Part shown: positions 10,958 to 19,742 of the stretch, one piece after another | Layout of the letters: every line of letters starts with the position of its first letter | How positions within the stretch are numbered: the stretch's first letter is position 1 | Source: Rhodanobacter fulvus Jip2 | GTDB lineage: Bacteria; Pseudomonadota; Gammaproteobacteria; Xanthomonadales; Rhodanobacteraceae | Assembly: GCF_000264315.1 (NCBI RefSeq) | Contig: NZ_AJXU01000028.1 | Span: 1 to 64,000, forward strand | Direction: 5' to 3' | DNA length: 64,000 nucleotides | Translations under genes and position numbers: made by a program | The notes under the pieces: model-generated | Told to the model about the DNA's origin: nothing | Database searches by the model: none | The model's input: only the letters and a program-made list of their open reading frames with translations

Positions 10958-11833
10958 GTGAGCAAGCCTCTGCGCAAAGTGGTGTTTCCCGTGGCGGGGC
11001 TTGGTACACGCTTTCTTCCGGCAACCAAGGTGGTGGCCAAGGAAATGCTGCCGGTGCTGGACAAGCCGCTGATCCAGTACGCCGTCGACGAGGCGGTGGA
11101 TGCTGGCGCGGACACCTTGATCTTCGTGACCAACCGTTACAAGCACGCGATCGCCGACTACTTCGACAAGGCCTACGAGCTTGAGGCCAAGCTCCACGCC
11201 AAGGGCAAGGAGGCTTTGCTGGCGCTGGTGCAGGGGACGTTGCCCAAGAATGTCCGCGCCATCTTCGTCACGCAGCCGGAGGCCTTCGGCCTCGGTCATG
11301 CCGTGCTTTGCGCCAAGCCCGTCGTGGGCGATGAACCGTTTGGCATCGTGTTGCCGGACGATCTGATCTGGAACGGCCAAGGCAAGGGCGCGCTGCGGCA
11401 AATGGCCGAGCTGGGCGACGAGCAGCAGGCGGGCGTGATCGCGGTGGAAGAAGTCCCACCCAACGAAACCGACAAGTACGGCATCGTCGCGGCGACCGCG
11501 ATCGATGAGCGCAGCGCGCGCATCGACCACATGGTGGAGAAGCCCAAGCCCGCCGACGCGCCCTCGAACCTTGCCGTGGTGGGTCGATATGTCTTGCCCA
11601 GCCGGATTTTCCAGTTGCTTGAACAGACCGCGCCCGGTGCCGGTGGCGAGATCCAGCTGACCGACGCCATCGACGCACTGCTGAAAGAGCAGGGCAAGGT
11701 GCTGGCCTACCGCTTCGAAGGCACTCGTTTCGATTGCGGCAACAAGGCCGGCCTGGTGCGCGCCACCATGCACATGGCGATGCAGGACCCGACGCTGGAG
11801 CCGACGGTGCGCTCGTTTCTCGCGGACCTCTGA
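10958..11833 (+). CDS. galU: UTP-glucose-1-phosphate uridylyltransferase
   Basis: Makes UDP-glucose from UTP and glucose-1-phosphate for LPS, trehalose and other glycans. The start is GTG at 10958, directly after the dehydratase stop, with AGGAGA upstream. The nucleotidyltransferase motif VFPVAGLGTRFLPATK (about 9-24) and KEMLPVLDKPLIQY are present, with VEKPKPADAPSNL later. The length of 291 residues is normal. It is the last gene of the lapA-to-galU run, supplying sugar nucleotide to the same pathway. Confidence 0.95.
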   Translation: MSKPLRKVVFPVAGLGTRFLPATKVVAKEMLPVLDKPLIQYAVDEAVDAGADTLIFVTNRYKHAIADYFDKAYELEAKLHAKGKEALLALVQGTLPKNVRAIFVTQPEAFGLGHAVLCAKPVVGDEPFGIVLPDDLIWNGQGKGALRQMAELGDEQQAGVIAVEEVPPNETDKYGIVAATAIDERSARIDHMVEKPKPADAPSNLAVVGRYVLPSRIFQLLEQTAPGAGGEIQLTDAIDALLKEQGKVLAYRFEGTRFDCGNKAGLVRATMHMAMQDPTLEPTVRSFLADL

Positions 11834-11935
11834 CCGCGCGCCAGCGCATGCACCTGCGGTGATGAGCTGAAACCCGTGCGGCATCCCGACCTCCGGCACT
11901 CGTCGGGTTGCGCGCCCGGGTTGTAGGGTGACGCC

Positions 11936-13225
11936 ATGCCCCGCGGACTGCCTGCTTCCTATTACCGCGCCACCGCCACGCCGTATGCGCCGTATCCGAC
12001 GTTGCATGGCGCGCAGGAGGCCAAGGTGGTCGTCGTGGGTGGCGGCTACGCGGGGCTGAATACCGCGCTGGGCCTGGCCGAGCGCGATGTGCGCGGGGTG
12101 ATGTTGCTGGAGCGCGAGCAGGTCGGCTTCGGCGCGTCCGGACGCAACGGTGGCTTCGTTTTTGCCGGCTACTCGCTGGGCGAGCAGAGCCTGCTCGCTC
12201 AATCGGGTGGGCCGCGTGCCCGGGCATTGTTTGCGCTGACCACGGCAGCAGTGCAGCGCATCCGTCAACGTATCGCGCAATACGACATTGCTTGCGACAT
12301 GGTGGACGAGGGCGTGATCTGGGCCAACTGGTTTCGCGACCCGTCCATCCTGCGTCGACGCCAGCAGTTGCTTGCCGATCACTACGACGTGCACTGGGAG
12401 ACCCTGTCGCCGACGCAACTGCGTCAGGTGGTCGACAGCGCGCGGTACCACGGCGGGCTGTACGAATCCGATGCCTTGCATCTGCATCCGCTCAATTACG
12501 CGACCGGGTTGGCGCGTGCGGCGGCAAGCCGTGGCGTGACCCTGCACGAAAACAGCGGTGCGCTGCAGGTGCGCCGTGAGGGTTCGCGCTGGCGTGTCGA
12601 TACGGCGCACGGCAGCGTGCTTGCCGATCAGCTGGTGCTGGCCTGTGGCGGTTATCTGGCGGGGCTCGAAGAATCGATTGATCGCGCGATCCTGCCGATC
12701 GCCACCTATGTCATGGTGACCGAGCCGCTGGGCGAACGACTGCAAGCCTGTCTGCGGACCCGGGCGGCGGTGTACGACACCCGGTTTGCGTTCGATTACT
12801 ATCGACCACTGCCCGACACGCGCCTGCTGTGGGGCGCTCGCATCTCGATTCGCGAACGTTCCGCGCGTGCCATAGAACAGCTTCTCACCGCTGACATGCT
12901 GCGGGTGTTTCCTCAACTGCGGGGCGTGCGCATCGATTACGCGTGGTCGGGCCTGATGAGCTACGCGAGACACCAGATGCCCCAAATCGGTGGCAATACG
13001 GAAGGTTTGTGGTGGGCGCAGGCGTTCGGTGGGCACGGGCTGGCGCCAACCTGCGCCGCCGGCGAACTGCTTGCTGCCGCCATCGCGCACGGCGACGAGA
13101 GCTGGAAACAATTCCGCGATTACGGATTGCGCAGCACACATCGCCCCTGGGGCTACCTGGGGGCGCAAACCCACTACTGGTGGCAGCAAAGCCGCGACTG
13201 GTTGAAGAGTGAACTGGAACGATGA
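11936..13225 (+). CDS. FAD-dependent oxidoreductase, DAO/PuuB-like
   Basis: A flavoprotein amine or amino-acid oxidase-like enzyme. The ADP-binding motif [19 protein letters not shown] (about 30-48) is followed by the acidic residue of a Rossmann fold (LLERE). [12 protein letters not shown] (about 65-76) is the substrate-side signature shared with gamma-glutamylputrescine oxidoreductase and related DAO proteins. A C-terminal [14 protein letters not shown] completes the fold. At 429 residues it is a normal length. A TAGGGTG ribosome-binding site precedes the ATG, and the stop overlaps csaA as ATGA. The substrate is unproven: glutamyl-putrescine is the closest guess, but no other puu genes are nearby. 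Confidence 0.85.
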   Translation: MPRGLPASYYRATATPYAPYPTLHGAQEAKVVVVGGGYAGLNTALGLAERDVRGVMLLEREQVGFGASGRNGGFVFAGYSLGEQSLLAQSGGPRARALFALTTAAVQRIRQRIAQYDIACDMVDEGVIWANWFRDPSILRRRQQLLADHYDVHWETLSPTQLRQVVDSARYHGGLYESDALHLHPLNYATGLARAAASRGVTLHENSGALQVRREGSRWRVDTAHGSVLADQLVLACGGYLAGLEESIDRAILPIATYVMVTEPLGERLQACLRTRAAVYDTRFAFDYYRPLPDTRLLWGARISIRERSARAIEQLLTADMLRVFPQLRGVRIDYAWSGLMSYARHQMPQIGGNTEGLWWAQAFGGHGLAPTCAAGELLAAAIAHGDESWKQFRDYGLRSTHRPWGYLGAQTHYWWQQSRDWLKSELER

Positions 13226-13590
13226 GCGATATCGGGCAACAAATCGCGCGCGCCCCCGGCGCCGAAATATCCTGGGCGGACTTCGAAAAGGTCGTCATGG
13301 TTGCGGGCACGGTCACGCGGGTGGAGGCATTTCCGGAAGCGCGCAAGCCTGCATGGAAGGTCTGGGTGGATTTCGGCCCGTACGGCGAGCGTAAAACCAG
13401 TGCGCAAATCGTGGCGCTCTACGGCGCCGCGGAGCTGGTCGGCCGGCAAATCGTGGGCGTCGTCAATTTCCCCGAAAAGCAGATAGGCCCGTTCCGTTCG
13501 CAGTTCCTGTTGACCGGTTTTGCGACGGAGCAGGGCGTGGTGATCACCACGCTGGAGAGGCCGGTGCCCAACGGTACGCGAATGGCTTGA
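13222..13590 (+). CDS. csaA: tRNA-binding domain protein CsaA
   Basis: A 122-residue protein of the CsaA type, an OB-fold related to the anticodon-independent tRNA-binding domain of EMAPII and PheRS beta. In B. subtilis CsaA has a chaperone or secretion-related role. Conserved stretches include [41 protein letters not shown] and the end [10 protein letters not shown]. It is translationally coupled to the upstream oxidoreductase and converges with the MBL gene with only six bases between stops. The cellular role in this organism is inferred from the family only. Confidence 0.9.
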   Translation: MSDIGQQIARAPGAEISWADFEKVVMVAGTVTRVEAFPEARKPAWKVWVDFGPYGERKTSAQIVALYGAAELVGRQIVGVVNFPEKQIGPFRSQFLLTGFATEQGVVITTLERPVPNGTRMA

Positions 13591-13596
13591 GCGGAT

Positions 13597-14529
13597 TCAG
13601 TGCCGCGCTTGCCGATCCAGCCACACCAGCAATCCTTGCGCGTTGAGTTCGATATCCATGCCCAGCAGCTCGCACAGCGTTGCGCGGCTGCCGATCCAGC
13701 CGTGCGCGGCGGCGTGTTGGGCGTAAAGATCGGTGAGAGCCTCCATCAGGCGCGCTTGCCGGTCGGGCAACTCGCCTGCCGATCGGGCCAGCGCCACCAT
13801 GGCGTCGATCCGGCGGTGCAGATCGTCGGCAAGTTTTTCCACCTGCTCGACCGCGCCGTAGTGGGTGAGATGGATCGCCTCCGGCTGCAGGGCGATCAAA
13901 CGATGTAGCGATGCATGCAATGCCTCGGGGTCGAATTGCACCGGCGACGTGGTGGGAATGACGAACGGTCCGTTGGCGGTATCGAACTCGCGATAACTGA
14001 GGCCGAACGTATCGCCGCTGAAGCAGCGGTTGGAGCGCTCGTCGTAAACGCACAGGTGGTGCTTCGCGTGGCCGGGCGTATCCAGGCAGCGCAGCGGTCG
14101 CCCCGCCAGGTCGATCATGTGGTTGTCCGGCGCTTCCACCACGCGCTCCAACGGGACGGGCTGCAGCCGGCCATAGGTCTGCTCCATCACCGCCTCCCCA
14201 TAGACCGCGCTGGCGCCGGCCCAGAGTTGCGCGGGGTCGATCATGTGGCGTGCGCCGCGCGGGTGCACGGCCAGGCGTGCGTGGGGCAGTTGCGCCATCA
14301 ATGCACCGGCGCCGCCGGCATGGTCCAGATGGACGTGGGTGAGGATCAGCCAGTCCACATCATCCGCCGTGAGGCCTGCCTGGCGCAGTGCGTCGAGCAT
14401 GCGCGGCACGGCGAAATTCGTGCCGCAATCGATAAACGCGCCGCGTCCGTTTTCCACGATCAGGTAGGCGGCATCGAAACGCGGGCGCACGAAACCGGTG
14501 TCGATGGTGTGGATGCCGTGGACTGTCAT
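13597..14529 (-). CDS. MBL-fold metallohydrolase
   Basis: A metallo-beta-lactamase-fold hydrolase of 310 residues. The metal-binding motif is THVHLDHAGG (about 66-75); a downstream His sits in CLDTPGHAKHHLCVYD and an Asp in RCFSGDTFG. This places it in the glyoxalase II-like or lactonase-like group. The ATG at 14529 has a GGGAGG ribosome-binding site; reading further upstream is rejected because it enters unrelated sequence antisense to the next gene. The C-terminal 100 residues are helical and typical of hydrolases acting on acyl or sulfur compounds. The substrate is unknown. It is divergent from the thioredoxin-like gene. Confidence 0.85.
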   Translation of the reverse strand: MTVHGIHTIDTGFVRPRFDAAYLIVENGRGAFIDCGTNFAVPRMLDALRQAGLTADDVDWLILTHVHLDHAGGAGALMAQLPHARLAVHPRGARHMIDPAQLWAGASAVYGEAVMEQTYGRLQPVPLERVVEAPDNHMIDLAGRPLRCLDTPGHAKHHLCVYDERSNRCFSGDTFGLSYREFDTANGPFVIPTTSPVQFDPEALHASLHRLIALQPEAIHLTHYGAVEQVEKLADDLHRRIDAMVALARSAGELPDRQARLMEALTDLYAQHAAAHGWIGSRATLCELLGMDIELNAQGLLVWLDRQARH

Positions 14530-14640
14530 GGTGCCTCCCGATGCTTGTCGGGGCAGGTTAGCAAGTTGCCGCGTGGGGATCATCCGCCGCGCGTGCAGCG
14601 CGTAAACTGTGATGTCATGCAGTCTCGACAGGAGAAGGGT

Positions 14641-15123
14641 ATGACATCGCCCATGGCGCCCGCGTGGCAGGTGTCGCGCTGGTTCAACAGTGAACCGCTG
14701 GCCCTGGCCGACCTGCGCGGAAGGGTCGTGTTGCTGCATGCGTTCCAGATGTTGTGCCCCGCCTGCGCCATGCAGGCGCTGCCGCAGATGCAACGTGTAC
14801 GGCGCGCCTTTGCGGATGAGCGCCTCGCCGTCGTGGGATTGCACACCGTGTTCGAACATCACGACGCGCAGGGGCCGGTTTCGCTGGCGGCCTTCCTGCA
14901 TGAGTATCGCTACGACTTTCCGGTGGGCGTGGACGCACACGATGAGGGCGACCCGTTGCCCCGGACGATGCGCACCTATGCCATGCAAGGTACGCCAACC
15001 CTGGTTCTGATCGACGCGGAAGGACGTTTGCGCCAGCAGCATTTCGGTGTGGCGGATGATCTTGCGCTGGGCGCCAGCATCGGACGGCTTCTGGCCGAAT
15101 TGCCTGTGGCGGCCGACGCCTGA
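14641..15123 (+). CDS. Thioredoxin-like/AhpC-TSA family protein
   Basis: A 160-residue thioredoxin-fold protein. The redox-active pair is in LCPACAMQ (C40 and C43). The TlpA/AhpC-like core FQMLCPACAMQALPQMQRV is followed by the cis-Pro segment MQGTPTLVLIDAEGRLRQ. No signal peptide or membrane segment is seen, so it is probably cytoplasmic. The ATG at 14641 is chosen for its AGGAGAAGG ribosome-binding site; an in-frame ATG at 14617 has none. Its partner and role are unknown. Confidence 0.82.
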   Translation: MTSPMAPAWQVSRWFNSEPLALADLRGRVVLLHAFQMLCPACAMQALPQMQRVRRAFADERLAVVGLHTVFEHHDAQGPVSLAAFLHEYRYDFPVGVDAHDEGDPLPRTMRTYAMQGTPTLVLIDAEGRLRQQHFGVADDLALGASIGRLLAELPVAADA

Positions 15124-15207
15124 GTTCCGCGCAACGCCATCGCGGCGGAACAATTCAGATGAGGTCGTTTGCCCGCCAGCGCCGGTGCCGTTGTGCGGGC
15201 GTTCCGC

Positions 15208-16065
15208 TCAACCGGGCAACGATCGTTGTCGCTTGGCGGCGTACATGGTGCGGTCGGCGTGGGCCAGGAGGCTGTCCGCGTCGGTGCCATCCGTGGGGAA
15301 ACGGGCGATGCCGATGCTGACGTCCAGCAGGAACGGGCCATCGGGCAGGCTGAAAGGTTGCGTGAGGCGAGCGCGCAATGAATCGGCTACCCGCTGGGCC
15401 GAAGCCGTGTCGTGGCAAGCGGGAAGCAGCGCCACAAACTCGTCGCCGCCGATGCGGGCCAACACGTCGTCGGGATGGATGCTCTCTTGCAGGCGCACGG
15501 CAACGTCGCGCAACAGCTGGTCGCCGGCATCATGTCCGGCGCGATCGTTGGCAAACTTGAAGCCATCCAGGTCGAGGTAAAGCAGCGTGAAGCCATGATC
15601 GGCGTGCGCGGCTTGGTCGATGGCGGAGCGGATTTCCGCGCGCAGGCGATCACGGTTGGCCAGGCCGGTCAGGGAGTCGTGGTTCGCGCGATATTCCAGT
15701 TCGCACTCCAGACGCCGCAGCTCGGTCACTTCGCGGCCGACGCCGATACGCACGTGATGGTCGGGCAGCCAGCGCGCGGACCACTGGATGTCCACGTCAT
15801 GGCCGTCCTTGTGGATATAGCGGTTGCGAAAGTGGCGCTGCAGTTCGCCTGCCATGACCGATTCGGCCTGTCTGGCGGTGGCGTCGCGGTCATCGGGATG
15901 AACCAGGTCGAAGATCAGCCGGCCGAGCACCTCGTCGGGCATGTAGCCGAAAATGCGCTGGAAACTGGCATTGACGAACAGGAAACGTCCATCGGCATCG
16001 ACCACGCACACGGCATCGGGCATCAGGTCGAGTACGTCGGCAAGGGGCGGTAACGTCGGAGTCAT
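15208..16065 (-). CDS. PAS-GGDEF diguanylate cyclase
   Basis: Likely makes cyclic di-GMP from two GTP. The 285-residue protein has one PAS domain (about 8-118; VVDADGRFLFVNASFQRIFG) and a GGDEF domain (about 125-285). The active motif IGGDEF is intact at 206-210, with LDLDGFKFANDRAGHDAGD before it. The allosteric I-site position holds HPDD instead of RxxD, so product inhibition is probably lost. There is no membrane segment, so it is cytoplasmic. The ATG at 16065 is the best domain-based start but has a weak ribosome-binding site. It lies 122 bp after the LysR gene on the same strand. Confidence 0.88.
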   Translation of the reverse strand: MTPTLPPLADVLDLMPDAVCVVDADGRFLFVNASFQRIFGYMPDEVLGRLIFDLVHPDDRDATARQAESVMAGELQRHFRNRYIHKDGHDVDIQWSARWLPDHHVRIGVGREVTELRRLECELEYRANHDSLTGLANRDRLRAEIRSAIDQAAHADHGFTLLYLDLDGFKFANDRAGHDAGDQLLRDVAVRLQESIHPDDVLARIGGDEFVALLPACHDTASAQRVADSLRARLTQPFSLPDGPFLLDVSIGIARFPTDGTDADSLLAHADRTMYAAKRQRSLPG

Positions 16066-16187
16066 CAATCTGCGTTGGTGGCATGCCCGGCGGCGACATG
16101 ACGTCGCCGTTGCATGGATATCGAAATTACCAGAATCCTCTTCCTTCGCGGTGAAGTCGCTTCCGGCGGGTTGTCGATGCACCGGCA

Positions 16188-17090
16188 TCAGCTTGCATGG
16201 GTGAGCCCGGCGAAGGCGGCGGGCGAGGCGTTCTCGAACCGCTCCAGCAGCAGCTTCACGAACGCCGAGACGCGCGCGCTCACATGCCGATGCGAGGGGT
16301 ACAGCGCCCACACCTCCACCGGATGGGCGGCGAGCACGCCCCAGACGATCAGGCGACCGGCATCGATATCGGCCTGCACCAGCGAGCGTGGCATGGCGGC
16401 TGCACCGATGCCGGCAATGACTGCATCGCGGATCATCGACATCGACGACAACCGCAATACCGTACGGGTCGCGATGCTGCGCACGCCGCGCGCGCGGCTG
16501 AGCTGCCAGGAGGCGTCGGCCGGCGTGCGCGACAACGTGATGACCGGCACCGTGGCGTCAGCTCGTTTTGTCGGCAGAGGCAGCGACGGCGTGGCCACTG
16601 CCACCATCACGTCGCGCAGGAAGCATCGGCCGGACAACTCGGTTGAAGGGTCGGGGTTGGCGCGGATGATCAGGTCGAAATCGTCATCCACGGGATCGAC
16701 GAAGCGGTCTTCCGCCACCACCTCCAGTTGTACCTGCGGATAGGCGAGGGCGTAATCCGCGGCGATGCGGCCCAGGCCGCGCTGCCCGAACAGTACCGGC
16801 GCGCTGACCCGCAGCCGGCCGCGTGGCGTGCTGATCCCGCGCCGCAGCGCATCGCCCACTTCGTCGATGTGTTCCAGCAGCGACTGGGTGCGCTCCTGCA
16901 GCTCGCGCCCTTCCATCGTCAGACGCAAGGTGTGGCCGCCACGCTCGAACAGACGCACACCCAGCGCGTCCTCGAGCTGACGCACGCGACGCGAGAGCGT
17001 GGCCTTGGGGCGGCCGGTGATCCGCGCGGCGCGACCGAAGCCGCCATGTCGCGCCACGTCGTTGAAATCGGCCAGGGCGAGGAGATCCAT
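16188..17090 (-). CDS. LysR-family regulator divergent from NmrA-like gene
   Basis: A 300-residue LysR regulator. The helix-turn-helix covers about residues 1-60 (MDLLALADFNDVARHGGFGR, then RPKATLSRRVRQLEDALG), and the effector domain about 88-295. The start at 17090 is the only ATG giving a canonical LysR N-terminus. It is divergently transcribed from the NAD(P)-binding gene at 17196, with 105 bp between them. That arrangement is typical of a LysR regulator controlling its neighbour. A TTTCCATGA motif occurs in the spacer and at its own start. Confidence 0.92.
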   Translation of the reverse strand: MDLLALADFNDVARHGGFGRAARITGRPKATLSRRVRQLEDALGVRLFERGGHTLRLTMEGRELQERTQSLLEHIDEVGDALRRGISTPRGRLRVSAPVLFGQRGLGRIAADYALAYPQVQLEVVAEDRFVDPVDDDFDLIIRANPDPSTELSGRCFLRDVMVAVATPSLPLPTKRADATVPVITLSRTPADASWQLSRARGVRSIATRTVLRLSSMSMIRDAVIAGIGAAAMPRSLVQADIDAGRLIVWGVLAAHPVEVWALYPSHRHVSARVSAFVKLLLERFENASPAAFAGLTHAS

Positions 17091-17094
17091 GGGT

Positions 17095-17152
17095 GTTCCA
17101 TGAGTGAGACGGGATGTCCATATTATGCGGCTATCGCGCGTTTCCATGAAAC
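17095..17152. promoter_or_regulatory. Candidate LysR operator pair
   Basis: The 13-base palindrome GTTTCCATGAAAC (17140-17152) lies 44 bases before the NmrA-like ATG. A related half-site GTTCCATGA (17095-17103) lies beside the LysR start codon. Two spaced copies in a divergent LysR promoter fit the usual recognition and activation sites. Binding itself is inferred. Confidence 0.45.
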
Positions 17153-17195
17153 ACCAGGATGTGGCTCCCACATCCACAGAGACAGGAGACACCTC

Positions 17196-18071
17196 ATGAA
17201 CATTCTGGTCACGGGCAGTACCGGCACCATTGGCAGCTTGGTCGTACAAGGGCTGGCGGCACAGGGCGCCAGCGTCCATGCGCTGACGCGCAACCCAGAC
17301 AAGGCGTCGTTTCCCGCCGGCGTCACCGCCGTCAAGGGCGACATGACCGACATCCCCTCGATGCGGGCCGCATTGAAACAGGTCGATACGCTGTTTCTGC
17401 TCAACGCCGTGGTCGCCGACGAGGTGACCCAGGCGATCGGTACCCTGAGCCTGGCGCGCGAGGCGGGTATCGAACGCATCGTCTATCTGTCGGTGCTCAA
17501 CAGCGATACGTATACCGACGTGCCGCACTTCACCGGCAAGTACACCGTGGAACGGATGATCGAACAGCTCGACTTGCCGGTGACGGTGCTGCGCCCTTCG
17601 TACTTCATGCAGAACGACGCCAGGCTCAGGGACGGCTTGTTGCAGGGGCGCTACGGCATGCCGGTGGGCGACGTCGGGATATCGATGGTCGATGTGCGTG
17701 ACATCGCCGAGATCGCGGTCGCCGCGCTGCTGCGCCGCGCGAATGCGCCGACGCCGCTGCCGCGCGAGGTGATCGAAATCGTGGGGCCGGATGTATTGAC
17801 CGGCGATGCGCTGGCAACGCTCTGGTCCGGTGTGCTGGGCAAGCCGATAACGTACGCGGGCAATGACCTCGCTGCGTTCGAAGGTTTCATGGCCGGAATC
17901 ATGCCTTCGTGGTCGGCCTACGACCTGCGCCTGATGCTCGCGCGATTCCATGTCGATGGCATGCTCGGCAAACCGCTGGCGATGAAAACACTTGCGGGGC
18001 TGCTTGGCCATCCGCCCCGTCGCTATCGTGATTTCGCTGCCGAGCTGGCGCTGGCCTGGCAGGCGAACTGA
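17196..18071 (+). CDS. NmrA-like NAD(P)-binding protein
   Basis: A 291-residue atypical short-chain dehydrogenase of the NmrA/NAD(P)H-azoreductase-like group. The Rossmann motif LVTGSTGTIGSLV (about 4-16) is followed by ALTRNPDK, typical of NADP(H) preference. The central region has IVYLSVLNSDTY and KYTVERMIEQ, and the second half VLRPSYFMQN and ISMVDVRDIAE. Such proteins act as quinone or azo reductases or as redox sensors; the substrate is unknown. The ATG at 17196 has AGGAG upstream. It is probably regulated by the divergent LysR gene. Confidence 0.85.
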   Translation: MNILVTGSTGTIGSLVVQGLAAQGASVHALTRNPDKASFPAGVTAVKGDMTDIPSMRAALKQVDTLFLLNAVVADEVTQAIGTLSLAREAGIERIVYLSVLNSDTYTDVPHFTGKYTVERMIEQLDLPVTVLRPSYFMQNDARLRDGLLQGRYGMPVGDVGISMVDVRDIAEIAVAALLRRANAPTPLPREVIEIVGPDVLTGDALATLWSGVLGKPITYAGNDLAAFEGFMAGIMPSWSAYDLRLMLARFHVDGMLGKPLAMKTLAGLLGHPPRRYRDFAAELALAWQAN

Positions 18072-18077
18072 ACGGCA

Positions 18078-18108
18078 CGAGGCCGCCGGCGGTCATCCGG
18101 CGGCCTCG
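18078..18108. terminator. Hairpin between convergent genes
   Basis: A 12-bp perfect GC-rich stem (18078-18089 with 18097-18108) with a 7-base loop lies between the stop of the NmrA-like gene and the stop of the hydrolase, whose TGA is in the loop. There is no T-run, but the position suggests a shared bidirectional 3'-end structure. Confidence 0.6.
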
Positions 18109-19055
18109 TCCGAGGTTTGGAAGAAGGCTGCCAGCTCGGAGGCTACGGCGGCGGGCTGCTCCTCCGGCATGAAATGACCGCAGTTGGCGATCCTGCCTCC
18201 GCGTACGTCTTCAGCAAATGCTCTTAACGGTGCGGCCATATCGGGGATCGAACCCTGATCCGCACTCAGGGCCAGCACGGGCATCGCGAGTTTCCCCGTG
18301 TCGGCGAATGCGCGGTTCTGGCGTGCGGATTCGGGCGTTGCCCGGTAATAGGCCAGGCCGGAGCGCAGTCCACCGGGTAGCGTGAAGACGCGCAGGTATT
18401 CATCCAGATCCTGTTCGCTGAAAACCGACGGATCGGCCGCCTTTCGACGCAGAAACCAGGCCAGGTATTCGCGCTCGTGGCCGGCGATCAGCATCTCGGG
18501 CAAATCCGGAATCACATGGAAGGCGAAGTGCCAGGTGCGCCAAGCCTGTTCCGGCGCTACCGGCAGGCGATCAGGCAAGGTCACGCCCGGGATGCCGGCG
18601 TCGAGCAGCGCCAGCGCCCGTACTTCACTGCTGTAGCGGGCGGCAAGCGGGTAGGCGACCCAGGCGCCCACATCATGCGCGGCCAGCCCATAGCGATTAA
18701 CCCCGAGCTGTTGCAGCAGCGCGTGCACCTTCGCTGCCAGCGCGCCGGTATCGTAACCACCGTCGGGTCGGTCGGAATCACCTTGTCCGGGCAGGTCTAT
18801 CGCGATCACGTCGTGGGTCGATGCCAGGCAGGGCATGACCTGGCGCCATGCATACCAGCTCTGCGGAAAGCCGGCCAGAAGGACGATGGTGTCGCCCCCT
18901 GGCCGCCCGCCGCGGACGTAATGCAGCCGAACGCCGTCGACGTTTGCGAACCGGTGGACAAAGCCCGGTGACGACAGCTCGGGCCTCGCGCTCGACGGGA
19001 AATCAGGCAACCGTTCTCCAGCCTGTGCATTGTTGTCTTCCCGGTCTTTCATCAT
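18093..19055 (-). CDS. Alpha/beta hydrolase, epoxide hydrolase-like
   Basis: A 320-residue alpha/beta hydrolase. The nucleophile elbow is AAHDVGAWVAYPLA, with Asp in place of Ser, as in epoxide hydrolases and haloalkane or fluoroacetate dehalogenases. The oxyanion loop is LLAGFPQSWYAWRQV and the catalytic His is in NCGHFMPEEQP. The ATG at 19055 is chosen because GTAGAGG precedes it; a TTG 15 bases further upstream is less likely. It lies downstream of the TetR gene on the same strand, with a 57-base AT-rich gap holding a palindrome. The substrate is unknown; epoxide hydrolysis is the best guess. Confidence 0.85.
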   Translation of the reverse strand: MMKDREDNNAQAGERLPDFPSSARPELSSPGFVHRFANVDGVRLHYVRGGRPGGDTIVLLAGFPQSWYAWRQVMPCLASTHDVIAIDLPGQGDSDRPDGGYDTGALAAKVHALLQQLGVNRYGLAAHDVGAWVAYPLAARYSSEVRALALLDAGIPGVTLPDRLPVAPEQAWRTWHFAFHVIPDLPEMLIAGHEREYLAWFLRRKAADPSVFSEQDLDEYLRVFTLPGGLRSGLAYYRATPESARQNRAFADTGKLAMPVLALSADQGSIPDMAAPLRAFAEDVRGGRIANCGHFMPEEQPAAVASELAAFFQTSDEAAG

Positions 19056-19078
19056 GGATTCCTCTACCAATATAAAAA

Positions 19079-19096
19079 AGGAAATATTTATTTCCT
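19079..19096. promoter_or_regulatory. AT-rich palindrome upstream of hydrolase gene
   Basis: An 18-base perfect palindrome (AGGAAATA, two bases, TATTTCCT) lies 24 to 41 bases before the hydrolase start codon, in an unusually AT-rich patch. It is a plausible operator for the adjacent TetR protein or a promoter element. It shares the TTTCC core with the dyad upstream of the TetR gene. Confidence 0.45.
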
Positions 19097-19112
19097 AATA
19101 GGTCAAAAAAAA

Positions 19113-19736
19113 TCAATCGAGGACTTTCAGGGCGAGCGAGACCAGCGCGTTCATGTCGTCGTGCGATCGCCCGGTCTTGCCGACGACGCGCATGCCCTGC
19201 AGGACGCACAGCATCAGTCGACCGGCCGCTGCACTGTCCAGATCCGCACGGATCGATCCATCCGACTGACCATCGCGGATGGTGCGGACGAGCAGTCGTT
19301 CATTGCGGGCATAGGCGGCTCGCACGCGCCGTGCAGTGTCCGCGTCCATGGTTGCCAGCTCGGTCGCGCTACCGGCCACCATGCAACCCTGCTTTCCCTC
19401 TGCTCCGGAGGATGCCACGGCGTAGAGGCCAAGCAATTCCCCGAGCTGCTCACGCCCGTTGCCCGCATGGCGCAGGGCAAGACGGCGCATCGCGTCCCTT
19501 TCCTCGACATAACGGTCGAAGGCGGCCAGGAATATCCCGCGCTTGTCCTTGAACGCCTTGTAGATACTGCCCGCGACCAGCCCGGTGGCCTGGGTGAGAT
19601 CGGCAATCGTCGTTGCGTTGTAACCACGCTCGCGAAAAACCCGGACTGCTCCGTCCAGGGCTTTGGCCATGTCGAATTCTCGCGGCCGTCCGCGTCCTCG
19701 GGGGCGCGTGGTCATGGGCGGATTGGATGGACTCAT
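19113..19736 (-). CDS. TetR/AcrR-family transcriptional regulator
   Basis: A 207-residue repressor-type regulator. The helix-turn-helix is at about 27-60 (GYNATTIADLTQATGLVAGS, then YKAFKDKRGIF), and the C-terminal ligand domain has the TetR_C-like QGCMVAGSATELA segment. The N-terminus PRGRGRPREFD is a common basic TetR arm. The start may be M1 or M8. The gene and the hydrolase gene probably form an operon, and a dyad sits seven bases upstream of the start. Repression of the operon by this protein is inferred. Confidence 0.9.
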   Translation of the reverse strand: MSPSNPPMTTRPRGRGRPREFDMAKALDGAVRVFRERGYNATTIADLTQATGLVAGSIYKAFKDKRGIFLAAFDRYVEERDAMRRLALRHAGNGREQLGELLGLYAVASSGAEGKQGCMVAGSATELATMDADTARRVRAAYARNERLLVRTIRDGQSDGSIRADLDSAAAGRLMLCVLQGMRVVGKTGRSHDDMNALVSLALKVLD

Positions 19737-19742
19737 GCCGCC

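Noticed and set aside
13930-15123. A longer thioredoxin-like protein reading from about 13915
   Set aside because: The extension is antisense to the MBL gene. The ribosome-binding site and domain start favour 14641.
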